Source: Kluyveromyces lactis
Lineage: Eukaryota; Ascomycota; Saccharomycetes; Saccharomycetales; Saccharomycetaceae
NCBI RefSeq assembly: GCF_000002515.2
Contig: NC_006042.1
Span: 310,001 to 374,000, forward strand
Length of the DNA: 64,000 nucleotides
Direction: 5' to 3'
This document shows positions 30,301 to 39,420 of the stretch, piece by piece (positions within the stretch are counted from its first letter, which is position 1; each line of letters starts with the position of its first letter). The notes beneath the pieces were generated by a model. The model saw nothing but the letters and a program-made list of their open reading frames with translations, did no database searches and was not told the DNA's origin. The position numbers were made by a program, and so were the translations under genes.

Positions 30301-30505
30301 AAAGGGCAATCACAAACTAGAGAATGATATTGACCGTTGGAAAGAATTGATCAAATATGAATTCGAATTGATCGTCAGAGGAAACATGTATTACAGTATC
30401 CCATTCTTTAACAACCAGAAAGTACTCCCAGTACAACAGCAAATTTCTGTAGATCCAGACAACTCACCTTTCAGAAAAAAGCATGGAAATAACCATGCGC
30501 AATAG
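27386..30505 (+). CDS. VAC7: Vac7, vacuolar-membrane activator of Fab1 PI3P 5-kinase
   Basis: Integral vacuole protein that stimulates synthesis of PI(3,5)P2 by Fab1 and so controls vacuole size and inheritance. It has 1039 residues, somewhat shorter than S. cerevisiae Vac7 (about 1165). Residues 1-800 are a long disordered region rich in Ser, Gln, Asn and His. One membrane segment lies at about 808-831 (FVYFSFIVASLLTLGFISGF). The C-terminal 200 residues, inside the vacuole, form a conserved globular domain with a late acidic Asp/Asn-rich insert. HRRTSS near residue 557 fits basophilic kinase sites. Order matches YNL054W. Confidence 0.95.
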   Translation: MVAGLGSEDDGNKMIVETELVQTEKQNILPVSQQPSQQFDKNGIGTDTENSTLTQKKLLNNTKRDTMPGSPTRKEGHDRIDTHDLHDLHDDMSATLKPHQSQNRIASLQLQDSTHQSITSHQEKEGTPLSHQHTNPLSTHALSSTGLRNKKSSLLIDCAVDGARDFSLPPLTNSDQMLDLSLVSKNSSHDLPSFTTAMSKQKTKPQLSKLSSYQEESSDGRIDSDSQLTTSQDSKTKEWERRQGIRTSNSPPPQQLASQISLGAGDMNGGSSAVLPSSGVSLPLQQQQHQRSQTQGLNNPTVQVQSASANLTPNGQISLPTVTDSESVRKLNKESSSKADFFAARLATAVGENEISDSEETFVYQSTANSVKNASINDVSATPNNTINSIQNNNNNSKSYGIPAKLSAPQLKQNDKLLNRLKNTRHTSIAAIPNSQGPPSSNSEQDDVASLRSINRNTMQEMQSIKSHRTQMSASPKKRLSITSLQKVQNRQQKQQPQSVITNGATKSSTSTTPTKSTFAFGQPKSGKTTSSIPKNSKQHFPQPMLPLAQNKVMHQNHRRTSSKPGDSKKSALRTRSSKVFDPNGSSLRRYSGVPDDVNLEDFVDQYDGEFDIKMHRPSRTTEKKSNNQQHQSNAASQRGTYSSDNHIQYEPNDNHSGYGDDEIDLDNNDIQSNSDISDIHGLTYHNQTNYDEHSYADEDGDDIESMFYYNGGSIVPNNARVGRRFSELDDGTEDVESQGFFYGDPNNAERSNEGKGLGSSQLPYFNQASEYTPLKNKRVSRKRSDFYGDFSPHNFYTKKGSWSKFKNFVYFSFIVASLLTLGFISGFLLATNKELHDFQLLAMDNVLVSLDELVFDITATAFNPSLFTIGIKDVELDIFAKTKHVDVSSNEDKLYSTPYQTILLGTVYNLESELQFRGRLINRNYDVSVASVKLLNPGAPKNNGDDEDGDNDDDDDDNGNKKKMGHDNQDEKGNHKLENDIDRWKELIKYEFELIVRGNMYYSIPFFNNQKVLPVQQQISVDPDNSPFRKKHGNNHAQ

Positions 30506-31325
30506 AATATAAAGGCCATTTTTTAGTCTGCCAGAAGCTTGTTTAAGTCAGACACCAAGATAACTCATCGGAAAACTTCAACCTTGGCCTTACTTAGTTT
30601 TTACAATGTCTTGTAGTATGCCACAGCAACTAATTTGCTTGTAATTATATATAATGATAACAATAAGATATACTTAAAGTACCACAAACTGTATTTTTCA
30701 TGGCCGAGTTATAAGCCTTAAGTGACCCCAGCAACATCTGCATCAAGAATGTTATTTATTTACTTCTTTTTTTAGGACCTACCTGTGTCCCCAAGAAAAA
30801 GTAAAAAAAGCAGAAATGTTGAAATACTAAGCACAAGAAGTAAACTTGAAACAAGGTACCGAAACAGAGCTAAAAGTTCATTTGTCTGTTTTTATCGTCA
30901 AATAAATCAACTGCTGTAGGTCCACAAGTTATCATTGTTATTGGCATAGATTTAAACCTTCGAATTGCACGCCGGTGGGTTTTCCTCGACTTACCACACA
31001 CACATTCAAGGCGGCAGAGGGGATATTTTGAACATATTAACGGGGAACGATTGTGAGATCTTAGCTACTACATTAGAGGATATTTGAGAAAAGCTTGTAC
31101 AGCAATTTATTGAAATTATTGAATATTGTGTTACTTCAAAGATATAGGAAAACTAAAGCTGGTACTTGATTATTTCCCTAGACGCTGGTAACCCATAAGA
31201 AAACCGTTCTTATCTCATCTTGAATTCCTGGCCAAAGAAATTCGGTAAGAAACTTATTTGGTTATAATTATATTAAACATTTGATCATACTTGCAAGTCC
31301 TTTTCAATACCCAACACCGAGCGAT
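30506..31325 (+). promoter_or_regulatory. MSG5/SDP1 upstream region
   Basis: About 820 bases between VAC7 and the phosphatase gene, both on the plus strand. It holds the VAC7 3' end and the promoter of the next gene. AT-rich with poly-T patches. I see no open frame, RNA gene or clear Rlm1 or Ste12 site that I would defend. Confidence 0.45.
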
Positions 31326-32408
31326 ATGGAGGCACCGCAGAGAATAAGTACAAGGTCACATCATTCGATGCAAAATAAAAATTCAAAGAACCTTTGTCTT
31401 CGAATAGGTGATTCCCCAACGAAAAACAAACTAATAATGGTGGATTCAAAACCAAATGAAAGCAATGATACTTTCGCAGTGCCATTGCGCCACCAGCTTA
31501 CTAAACGTGTAAGTGAAGCACAGATATACACTTTACCGCCACAGCTTAAATCTGCCAGATCCACACCCTCTACACCACAATTACCGTCTGGCAGTTCGGG
31601 CTTTGATTCAGCCGCTTCACCCTCATCGTCTACGTCTTCCTCGCCTTTCAATAAACCAACACTTCCAACAATCAACACCAAATTTCACAATAGGCCGAGG
31701 GCCACGACAATTGCGACAAGTGTACCTCAGATACAGACGCCCAGTAATGATTCAATGGAAAGCACGACACGGTATTGGGTTCTTCAAGAAAATACGCCCA
31801 TGTCCTCTACAAATTATGATAATGATATGAAGAGCATCCCATACAATACCCATTCTGATGAAGACTCACCGAGCTATTCAGAATCATACAGAGAGAAATA
31901 TTATCCCAGTGGACCGTTACTTGTCGTCCCTCCTTTCATATATTTGTATTCTGAACCATCATTAAAAGAAGTAATGGATTACGACGTAATAATAAACGTT
32001 GCAAAGGAGATTACCAACTACAAGGAACAACTGCCTCTATCCAAGCAAGGTTGCTATTATCATTTTACTTGGTCTCATACCTCACAAATTACTAAAAACC
32101 TACCACAACTAACAGAACTAATACAGAATGCCTATGCCAGCAAAAAAAAGGTGCTAATCCACTGTCAATGTGGAGTATCAAGATCAGCTTCCTTGATAGT
32201 AGCTTACATGATGAGATACGACAAATTAAGCTTGAATGAAGCATATAATAAATTGAAGTCTGTCGCCAGAGAAATAAGTCCAAATATGAGTTTGTTATTC
32301 CAACTAATGGAATGGGAAGATTGGCTTAACAATTGTGACTCAATCAATGATAACTGTCGGAAACAGTCATTCGAGTCCATCTCGGAATTCGGTGAACTCT
32401 CTCTGTGA
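31326..32408 (+). CDS. MSG5: Msg5/Sdp1-type dual-specificity MAP kinase phosphatase
   Basis: Tyr/Thr phosphatase that lowers MAP kinase signalling (Fus3 and Slt2 in S. cerevisiae). It has 360 residues from the ATG at 31326, shorter than Msg5 (489) and longer than Sdp1 (209). Residues 1-190 are a disordered Ser/Pro-rich tail, the likely MAPK-docking part. The catalytic domain follows, with HCQCGVSRSASLIVAYMM; C280 is the nucleophile, and the second cysteine C282 belongs to the Msg5/Sdp1 group. The segment where many such enzymes have the general-acid Asp reads TWSHTSQI, without Asp. The end ISPNMSLLFQLMEWE is typical. It stands for both YNL053W and YIL113W. Confidence 0.93.
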   Translation: MEAPQRISTRSHHSMQNKNSKNLCLRIGDSPTKNKLIMVDSKPNESNDTFAVPLRHQLTKRVSEAQIYTLPPQLKSARSTPSTPQLPSGSSGFDSAASPSSSTSSSPFNKPTLPTINTKFHNRPRATTIATSVPQIQTPSNDSMESTTRYWVLQENTPMSSTNYDNDMKSIPYNTHSDEDSPSYSESYREKYYPSGPLLVVPPFIYLYSEPSLKEVMDYDVIINVAKEITNYKEQLPLSKQGCYYHFTWSHTSQITKNLPQLTELIQNAYASKKKVLIHCQCGVSRSASLIVAYMMRYDKLSLNEAYNKLKSVAREISPNMSLLFQLMEWEDWLNNCDSINDNCRKQSFESISEFGELSL

Positions 32409-32769
32409 GATTGTATGATATAAAACGCAATTTTAGGGATACCCATACAAAGTATATAGTAGCCTAAACACTACTCTGTAATAATACGCCGCGGATCTTC
32501 TGTTTGGGCAAACTATCAAAACGTACCAAGTGATAATTCTGTTCTTAAAAACATTAAACTTTTGAAGGTTTCTAAGTTATGATATAAGGTAAATAAAGCT
32601 GGTGACAAGGGAGAATAATGCAAAGAAACCATTAGATAATACTGTCCTCCCACTTATTATACTTCGGACTTTACGTTACTCGAAGGATTCATTCAGAAGA
32701 GTGCGAATTATGGAAAATCAGAGGCCATTCATAACTTTCAAACCTTTCTGAAAAAACCGAGTAATAACC
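32409..32769 (+). promoter_or_regulatory. HOS4 promoter region
   Basis: About 360 bases between the phosphatase gene and HOS4. No site stands out and no gene is seen. Confidence 0.4.
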
Positions 32770-35652
32770 ATGAGCGAACCTGTCAAAAAAAGAAGCTTGG
32801 GCAGTTATCTATCTCGTCTCGAAGAGAGAAGAGAAGAACGAGAAAGATCAGAGCAACAGCAGCGAGAAAGTCCTAAGCCAGTGGGTGAAAATGGGAATTA
32901 TTCTGTTACCAATGTTCCAGTAAAGGAGGAAGAGGTATCTCAAAAGGTAACTTCAACTGATCAGAACAGTACAAAACAACCATCAGACGAACCCTATGTC
33001 GTTAGCCAAGCAAACAGCTCTGACCAGAAAGTTGGATCTCCTTTGAATAATCAAGAGTCAATACCGGTGAGACAAGCGGAAACGAAAGGACCTATTAATG
33101 AAATAAAACAGGAAACGGATGTAGAAGAAAAGAAAAATCTACCGAAAGTAGGGAGAAATAAGCATTCTGACGAAGAATATAGTAGTGCACTCAGTGAAGT
33201 TGAAAGTGACGCACCGACAGAGCCTGCATCGCCACCAAGACCAAAAATGGGGAGACTAATACGAGGTGATCAACTTGAAAGCGGAAACAACAGTCGACAA
33301 TCAAGTGCTCCAGTATTGACAAATGATGGGGAATCCGATTCTGATCTTTCCGATTTAGATGAGGCTCGTACAGCTAAAATATCAAGCAGTGCGATTCACG
33401 AAGATTCCTCTCCGGTGAAACATTATAATGAACACAAGCGCAAATCCTCTAGTATAGAAAACTCCTCCAATCACAAGAAGCAAAAACATTCTGCCGGGAA
33501 AAAGATACCGAAGACTAAGCGTGGAGTACATAGGGATGCCGGAGGCAGGACAAAACTACAAATTGCTTGTGATAAAGGCAAATATGATTTGGCAAAAAAA
33601 CTTATTGAAGAAGACGGCTATGACGTTAACGACCAAGACAACGCTGGAAATACGCCACTACACGAAGCAGCTCTAAATGGTCATTCAGCAATTGTCGAGT
33701 TGCTCGTAAGAAATGGAGCTAATGTTAATATTCAATCATATGATATGTTTCTAGATACGCCTCTTATTGATGCTTCCGCGAATGGCCACATAAATGTTGT
33801 AAAATATCTTCTAGATCACGGAGCAGATCCAACAATGGTAAATGCCAAAGGTCTAAGTGCAATTGAATCTATTGAGGAGGAATCAGACATGGATAATGAT
33901 GATAGAAGAATAGTGCACGATATGAAAGATATGTTAAAGAGAGCAACGAGGAAATATATAAAACATTCCCATCGCACCTTACAGTCTAGTTCCATGTCAA
34001 GACATTCAGATGATATAGACAAACAACTCAACCATGATGACGACTTTTATTGGACTGATATCAGTTCAAAATTGGGTAAAAACAAGCTTTTGAAAGCTTC
34101 CAAAGAGGGGAAATTAGCATACGTCGGTTCGTACCTTGAAAACGGTGGTAGACCTGATTTCAGATGTTTCCTTGAGAGTTGCATATATGGTCATGATGAC
34201 GTAGTAAGTTTATTTTTAGCCTTTGGCGCACAAGTTAATATGAGTAACAAAGAAGGTCAAACTCCGTTGATGCTATCTGTCGGGCGTGGACATGTCAACG
34301 TCGTGAAACTTTTACTCGAAGCCGGGGCGGATCCACAGAAAACTGACAAACGAAAGAAAACTGCCTTGCATTATGCTAACCACAGCTCTCTTGGTCTAAC
34401 GGATCCTGATGAAGTGAATTTACTCAAAGCAGCGGTGAGGGCAAAATATGGATACGAAGTTTCAAACAACAGCGATGAAGAGGGGGAGGAAGATTCTGAA
34501 GGGAAATCTCCTTCACCTAGAGAAATATCGTCAATTCCATCCACCAAAGGAGAAGAGCAAGATCGTTCTTTGGAAATTCGTAAAGATGATAGTCCTTATC
34601 ATTCAGAACCACAATCTAAAATCGGAAATATCAATGAGGAAAAGCCAAAATTATTACCTGATTCTCAAACGACAGCAGAAACTGCTTCCCTAGTCAGGCC
34701 AAGTCTAGAGAGACTAGACTCAACAAAATCAACATCTTCAACATCATTAACTCATCGTTATAAAAGTGCATCTCCTACACATCAACTATCCACTCCGCCT
34801 ATTCTTCCGAAAGAAAGCGAAGAAGAGAGAGCCGCAAGGTTGAAGAGCGAAGAAGAGTACAGGCAAAAGAGACTGCAACAGAAGAAAAGGAAAGAACAGG
34901 AATTCTTAAACAGATTAGCTGAAGATGAACGGAAGAGAGTAGAAGAGAAGGAGAAATTGAAGCAACAGGAGGAACAGAGGCTAGAACAGGCCAAGAAAGA
35001 GGAACTATTAAAAGAAGAAGAACTTCGAAACAGAAACGAAGTAGAAAAAAGATTAAAGATCAGAGAGCGTTATCCAATTGGATTGAGAGTCATTGATTTC
35101 AAAGATCTTGAGAATTACGATAAATTTGGGCCTGTGTACTACTTCACTGAAGATGGATCAAAATGGGTGCTAGATCTTCAAATAAGTGTCATTATCAAAT
35201 CCAGCACCGAAGAGTTAAAGAAACAATCATCAGAATTTAAAGAAGTGGAAAAGGGTCAGTACCCACAACTATGGAATCTTTTCAAATTCATCTTCTTATA
35301 TGGCGGCAGCGATAATGCAAACAACTCGAAGTCCTTGCCCTGGAGGCAATTGTCGGAAATTGACCAAACAGAGTATGTAAAATTCTATGAACTCCCACTA
35401 ACATGGATTAAACTATCGCGATTGAACCTGCAAGATTTAAACCCAAAGATGAATGACTGGATTGAAAAAAATATGATAGAATTTATCCCGGCATCTACAT
35501 CTGCCTTGTACAGAACAAGAAAGGTCCTTTTACGTGATAGCAAAAGACCTGGCCAAAACGAAAATAATGCTAACACACGCTTTGTCCCTGCCAAATATCA
35601 ATCACGCTCCAAAATGTTACCATGGTTGAATGCCTCCAAAGCGCTTTGGTAG
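32770..35652 (+). CDS. HOS4: Hos4, ankyrin-repeat subunit of the Set3 histone deacetylase complex
   Basis: Nuclear scaffold of the Set3C complex (Set3, Snt1, Hos2, Hst1, Sif2, Cpr1, Hos4), which acts on transcribed and meiotic genes. It has 960 residues, against 1083 in S. cerevisiae. The N-terminal 250 residues are charged and disordered, with a basic KKQKHS segment. Ankyrin repeats lie at about 258-367 (NTPLHEAALNGHSAIVELL and DTPLIDASANGHINVVKYLL) and at 438-540 (QTPLMLSVGRGHVNVVKLLL). A highly charged coiled coil rich in Glu, Lys and Gln lies at about 681-767. A conserved globular C-terminal domain follows. Order matches YIL112W. Confidence 0.94.
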   Translation: MSEPVKKRSLGSYLSRLEERREERERSEQQQRESPKPVGENGNYSVTNVPVKEEEVSQKVTSTDQNSTKQPSDEPYVVSQANSSDQKVGSPLNNQESIPVRQAETKGPINEIKQETDVEEKKNLPKVGRNKHSDEEYSSALSEVESDAPTEPASPPRPKMGRLIRGDQLESGNNSRQSSAPVLTNDGESDSDLSDLDEARTAKISSSAIHEDSSPVKHYNEHKRKSSSIENSSNHKKQKHSAGKKIPKTKRGVHRDAGGRTKLQIACDKGKYDLAKKLIEEDGYDVNDQDNAGNTPLHEAALNGHSAIVELLVRNGANVNIQSYDMFLDTPLIDASANGHINVVKYLLDHGADPTMVNAKGLSAIESIEEESDMDNDDRRIVHDMKDMLKRATRKYIKHSHRTLQSSSMSRHSDDIDKQLNHDDDFYWTDISSKLGKNKLLKASKEGKLAYVGSYLENGGRPDFRCFLESCIYGHDDVVSLFLAFGAQVNMSNKEGQTPLMLSVGRGHVNVVKLLLEAGADPQKTDKRKKTALHYANHSSLGLTDPDEVNLLKAAVRAKYGYEVSNNSDEEGEEDSEGKSPSPREISSIPSTKGEEQDRSLEIRKDDSPYHSEPQSKIGNINEEKPKLLPDSQTTAETASLVRPSLERLDSTKSTSSTSLTHRYKSASPTHQLSTPPILPKESEEERAARLKSEEEYRQKRLQQKKRKEQEFLNRLAEDERKRVEEKEKLKQQEEQRLEQAKKEELLKEEELRNRNEVEKRLKIRERYPIGLRVIDFKDLENYDKFGPVYYFTEDGSKWVLDLQISVIIKSSTEELKKQSSEFKEVEKGQYPQLWNLFKFIFLYGGSDNANNSKSLPWRQLSEIDQTEYVKFYELPLTWIKLSRLNLQDLNPKMNDWIEKNMIEFIPASTSALYRTRKVLLRDSKRPGQNENNANTRFVPAKYQSRSKMLPWLNASKALW

Positions 35653-36254
35653 GGTCATTATACATAGCATAAGAAGCTTAACACTGTAACAATACATAAG
35701 AAAAGATAGAAGAAGAACGTCTTCCTCGGAAAATAGAAGTCACGTGGATTTTATATACACGTGACTCGGACCTTTGCAGATGATTTTCCACGCCCTTCAT
35801 TCATCACTTCCCCAACCCGTACTATGCGACTGTCTTTCCGGGAACATGATTGGCCAGAGTCTGATTTAGTAACGTTAAATCCGAAAAAAAGTTCCATCTC
35901 GTATGAAATGACCTAAAACACACCATCATATCATAAACCTTCGATTCTCCTTCGAGATAAACAATAGAGTAGAAAAAAAAACTGTTACCAGCCATTTTTC
36001 TTCGAAGCGTTTTCTTGTTAGCGTTTTTTTTTTCGGCCCACTTCCGTTGGTGCTATTCACCTTTTATAATGGAGAAACATGAAAAAAAAAGCTGTAAATT
36101 TTTCATATAATTTAAATAAAAGATAAAATATAAAGCTGATTTTAGCTAGTTTCACAGATTTGAACATTGTTTTGGTATAGTTTCTCTAATTTATTCCAAG
36201 GGTTTTCTTGTTTGATATTAGTATTCACAACTAGCGGCCAAAGATTTTATAAAG
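35653..36254 (+). promoter_or_regulatory. COX5 promoter: paired E-boxes and a CCAAT (Hap) site
   Basis: Two CACGTG sites at 35741-35746 and 35758-35763 form an inverted pair (GTCACGTGG...TACACGTGAC), 17 bases apart. TGATTGG at 35847-35853 is an inverted CCAAT box of the Hap2/3/4/5 type, fitting respiratory control of a cytochrome oxidase subunit. Many poly-A and poly-T tracts lie nearer the gene, at 35880-36110. Confidence 0.7.
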
Positions 36255-37211
36255 AGTATGTGCACCGTAAGACGTAACATAATCAGGGGATTGCGAATGG
36301 GAATTTTCAATAAGGAACAAATGCGAACTGGAGTTTCCGGAGATAATGGATAAAATCATAAGAAGAACGATTTAAGAGATGTTCTAATTATCATCCCGAT
36401 GAATAAGGTGGTATAGTCATACCTGATCAGGTTTAAAGTTTTAAATGGATTGGTTGTTTTTTAGTGGATTTGGTTCCTATAAGGGTTTTTATCCATTATC
36501 TGTATTTGGTCATGGAGAAAGAAATGGCATTTTGAGAATTCAACATAATAATGATTGTAACTCAGCTGTAAAAGAAGGGATCATGTTTTTCAAGACCAGA
36601 ATTGATATTTAAACTCTTACTTATTCCACTTGCAATTATCGTCTGATTTTTTTCAGTACAAAGAATCTTATTTTTACTAACAACGATTAAACTGGAAAAT
36701 GATGGGAAAAATATGTTTTTTCCTTATTGAATCATTTTCAATGTTATTATTACCAACAGTGTTGCGTTCCTCCGTTTCTAGAGTTGCCCGTGTCACTCCT
36801 GTCAGATTTGCTCAAACACAAGCCCTATCTAAGGCATCTATCGTCGATTTACCAAACAGATGGGAAGACTTGCCAGCTACTGAACAACAAGATATTGTCC
36901 TAAAGCTAGCTGAACGTCAAAAGCTACCATGGACTGAGTTGACTAATGTTGAAAAGCAAGCTGCTTGGTACATTTCTTACGGTGCTTGGGGTCCAAGAAG
37001 ACCAGTGCACGGTAAGGGTGATGCTGCTTTCATTGCCAAGGGTGTTGCTGCTGGTTTGATTGCCTCTTTGCTAATCTTCGCTGGTATAAGACAACTATCT
37101 GGTGATCCACCAAAGACTATGACCAAGGAATGGCAATTAAAGTCTGATGAATATTTGAAGTCCAAGAATGCTAACCCATGGGGTGGTTACTCTCAAGTTC
37201 AATCCAAATAA
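36255..37211 (+). CDS. COX5A: Cox5, cytochrome c oxidase subunit V (spliced; intron inside the start codon)
   Basis: Nuclear-encoded inner-membrane subunit of complex IV. The coding sequence is join(36255, 36760..37211): exon 1 gives only the A of the ATG, exon 2 begins TGTTGCGT. The spliced protein has 150 residues and starts MLRSSVSRVARVTPVRFAQT, a mitochondrial presequence. The mature part has RWEDLPATEQQDIV, RQKLPWTEL and a C terminus KSKNANPWGGYSQVQSK, the same as in Cox5a and Cox5b. A membrane helix lies near 94-112. S. cerevisiae COX5B has the same one-base first coding exon, so the intron is ancestral. Without splicing, the exon 2 frame opens with an N terminus unlike any Cox5. It stands for YNL052W and YIL111W. 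Confidence 0.96.
36256..36759 (+). other. Intron of COX5, splitting the initiator ATG
   Basis: The 5' splice site is GTATGT at 36256-36261. The branch point TACTAAC is at 36675-36681, and the 3' splice site AACAG ends at 36759. The first AG after the branch point is the one used. The length is 504 bases. The ATG is formed only by joining the A at 36255 to the TG at 36760. Confidence 0.95.
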
Positions 37212-38136
37212 TTGTGATTTCTTCTACAGTATAGAATGCATTTTCTCCCTCTCTTCTATTCAGTTTATTTCTATTCTCTACAAACAACAAGAACAAAAAA
37301 AAGACACACAGTCGATACTCACCTTCATGATATAGGAGAAGTTCAAACTCTTTCTATTTCCAACTTTTTGAATGGGTTGCGGGTTTTTTTGCGTTTTGTT
37401 GAAATTGCAAAACAAGAGCTTTCTTCGGAAGCCTAAACTTGTCCTTTCGCCGTGATTTTGAGAACCACCACACGTTAGAGAATCGAATTTATTTAATATT
37501 ATTTTATTAACGAAGAATAACATATCCTTCTATCACCATTAAATTAATTCACAATTAAGAATAAAAATCATACCAAACATTTGAATTTGAACCCTATGAA
37601 ATAGGACTTCTTAGTATCAACATCAAGTTTTAAAAAAATTGAATCCAAAAATTTACACAAACAATATCCAAAGCCAAAAATTAATGATTTATAAACGGAC
37701 ACTTATTTAAATTTGAGAATCATTTCACGTATTCTCTTTACGTTTCATTTATTTTATCGAAATCAATTAAATACATTATTCTATCATTCTGAATTCGAGA
37801 ATTCTTTTCTTATCCAGGAAAGATTCATTAACATTCTCACTTCGAACTATCAATCCAACAGAAAACCCTTAGCTATTTAAATTTGACTAGAGAAAGGCTG
37901 TTTCAAAGTTATAAGCATTTCAACGCACGGTATGTAACAGGCCGTTTATTCTACTAGCATCTGGCTCAAAGCTTGAGAAGGACGATCGCTGACAGGATCA
38001 CAAACAGGAAACGAAAAGAAAAAATTGAAAATGAAAAATTCAATACAGAAAGCGCATCTCATCTCAACGCATATATTTGGCCAATAGAGGAAATTACTTA
38101 CAGAGGAAGACACATGTCCTCATAACCCCGATAATA
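37212..38136 (+). promoter_or_regulatory. COX5 3' flank and HPM1 promoter
   Basis: About 925 very AT-rich bases. The right end carries CATCTCATCTCAACGC at about 38055-38070, a PAC-like repeat about 70 bases before the HPM1 ATG. No gene or RNA was recognised in the remainder. Confidence 0.55.
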
Positions 38137-39243
38137 ATGTCCTTTGCATTTGGCTTCTCTAACGAAGATTTCAGTGATGATGAACTAGATATTGCCAATC
38201 AAAATACAGATGATAAGCCATCTACTTCTGTCCCTCGAATCAATCCATTGGATTCCGAAGTGTTACTAGGAGAATCAGTGAATCAACCCAAATATATTGA
38301 TCTGGATGATCTACTACGTTCACTCGCGAATGTCCGTCTATCTTTTGAAGAAGTGCAAACTCCAACAACAAACTCTGTTCTTTACAGACGTGAACTATTT
38401 GACGTTAAACATCAATTGATGTCAGAAGTGGATTCAGGCACAAATAATGTTGAATTGGAGATTTTGATGGGTGAAACCAATGAAGATTTGAGGAGAAATG
38501 TGTACGAAGGTGGTTTGAAATCATGGGAATGTTCAATAGATCTAGTAGACTCATTTGTTAAAAATCCAGCACAAATTTCCCAGTGTCAAAATATAATAGA
38601 GCTAGGATGTGGGACGTCGCTTCCATCGGAATTTCTTTTTATGGAATATCTAAGATCCAACATCAATACCGGGATTAATTTCACATTATGTGACTATAAT
38701 GAAAGTGTGATTAGATTGGTATCCATTCCAAATTTGATCGTATCCTGGGCGAAAACTGTGATCAGTAATGAACAATGGATAGAGCTACAAGCTTCTGAAG
38801 ATTCGAACATCCCAATCGCCTCTGATGAATTACTTCTGACAGAAAAATTACTTGAAGCTTTCAAGTCTGATTTAGAATTTAGAAATGTATCGTTTTCGTT
38901 CATTTCAGGTTCTTGGGGAAGGAAATTCATGGATGTTTTAATTGAACACAAGGCTACCCCGTTATCAAACACCTTAATATTAACCGCAGAAACTATATAT
39001 CAGCCTGATACGCTCCCGGTTATATCAGAAACCTTAATTGAGCTAATCGTGGATAACAAAAAGAACTCATACCCGGTGAAATGCCTGCTTGCAGCAAAAG
39101 ACATATATTTCGGCGTTGGGGGCAGCATAGTGGATTTTGAAAACTATATCGCCAAAAGGATAGCAACCGATAACCTTCCATTATGTTTAAATAAATTTAA
39201 GGTAAATGCTGGATTGAAAAGATCAATTGTACTAATAGAGTGA
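38137..39243 (+). CDS. HPM1: Hpm1, protein-histidine methyltransferase for ribosomal protein Rpl3
   Basis: SAM-dependent enzyme that methylates a histidine of Rpl3 (uL3) and influences 60S assembly and translation fidelity. It has 368 residues from the ATG at 38137, against 377 in S. cerevisiae. The start was chosen because MSFAFGFSNEDFSDDELD matches the Hpm1 N terminus; the open frame upstream has no ATG. The class I methyltransferase motif IIELGCGTSLPS lies near 153-164, preceded by GGLKSWECSIDLV, typical of METTL18-type enzymes. Order matches YIL110W. A PAC-like element stands upstream. Confidence 0.95.
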   Translation: MSFAFGFSNEDFSDDELDIANQNTDDKPSTSVPRINPLDSEVLLGESVNQPKYIDLDDLLRSLANVRLSFEEVQTPTTNSVLYRRELFDVKHQLMSEVDSGTNNVELEILMGETNEDLRRNVYEGGLKSWECSIDLVDSFVKNPAQISQCQNIIELGCGTSLPSEFLFMEYLRSNINTGINFTLCDYNESVIRLVSIPNLIVSWAKTVISNEQWIELQASEDSNIPIASDELLLTEKLLEAFKSDLEFRNVSFSFISGSWGRKFMDVLIEHKATPLSNTLILTAETIYQPDTLPVISETLIELIVDNKKNSYPVKCLLAAKDIYFGVGGSIVDFENYIAKRIATDNLPLCLNKFKVNAGLKRSIVLIE

Positions 39244-39270
39244 ATCGCCACGTATGACTCTTTTTAAGGC

Positions 39271-39293
39271 TTGATCATCAATCACGTGATCAA
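39271..39293. promoter_or_regulatory. Inverted repeat with E-box before COG5
   Basis: TTGATCA and TGATCAA form 7-base inverted arms around a centre that overlaps CACGTG (39283-39288). It is the only obvious site in the 177-base gap between HPM1 and COG5 and may bind Cbf1. Confidence 0.6.
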
Positions 39294-39420
39294 AATCACT
39301 TTGTCGACATTGTCAGATTCATATAATATCGTGTAATTCAATCTTTAAATATAGCTTGCATTAAGCGAATGAGCATCAGCTGTACTATAAGGAGATAACT
39401 ACTGTACTTAGAACCCCAGA

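Noticed and set aside
36699-36759. Unspliced start for COX5 at the ATG at 36699
   Set aside because: It would add an unrelated N terminus; the TACTAAC and AG signals and the restored MLR start favour splicing.
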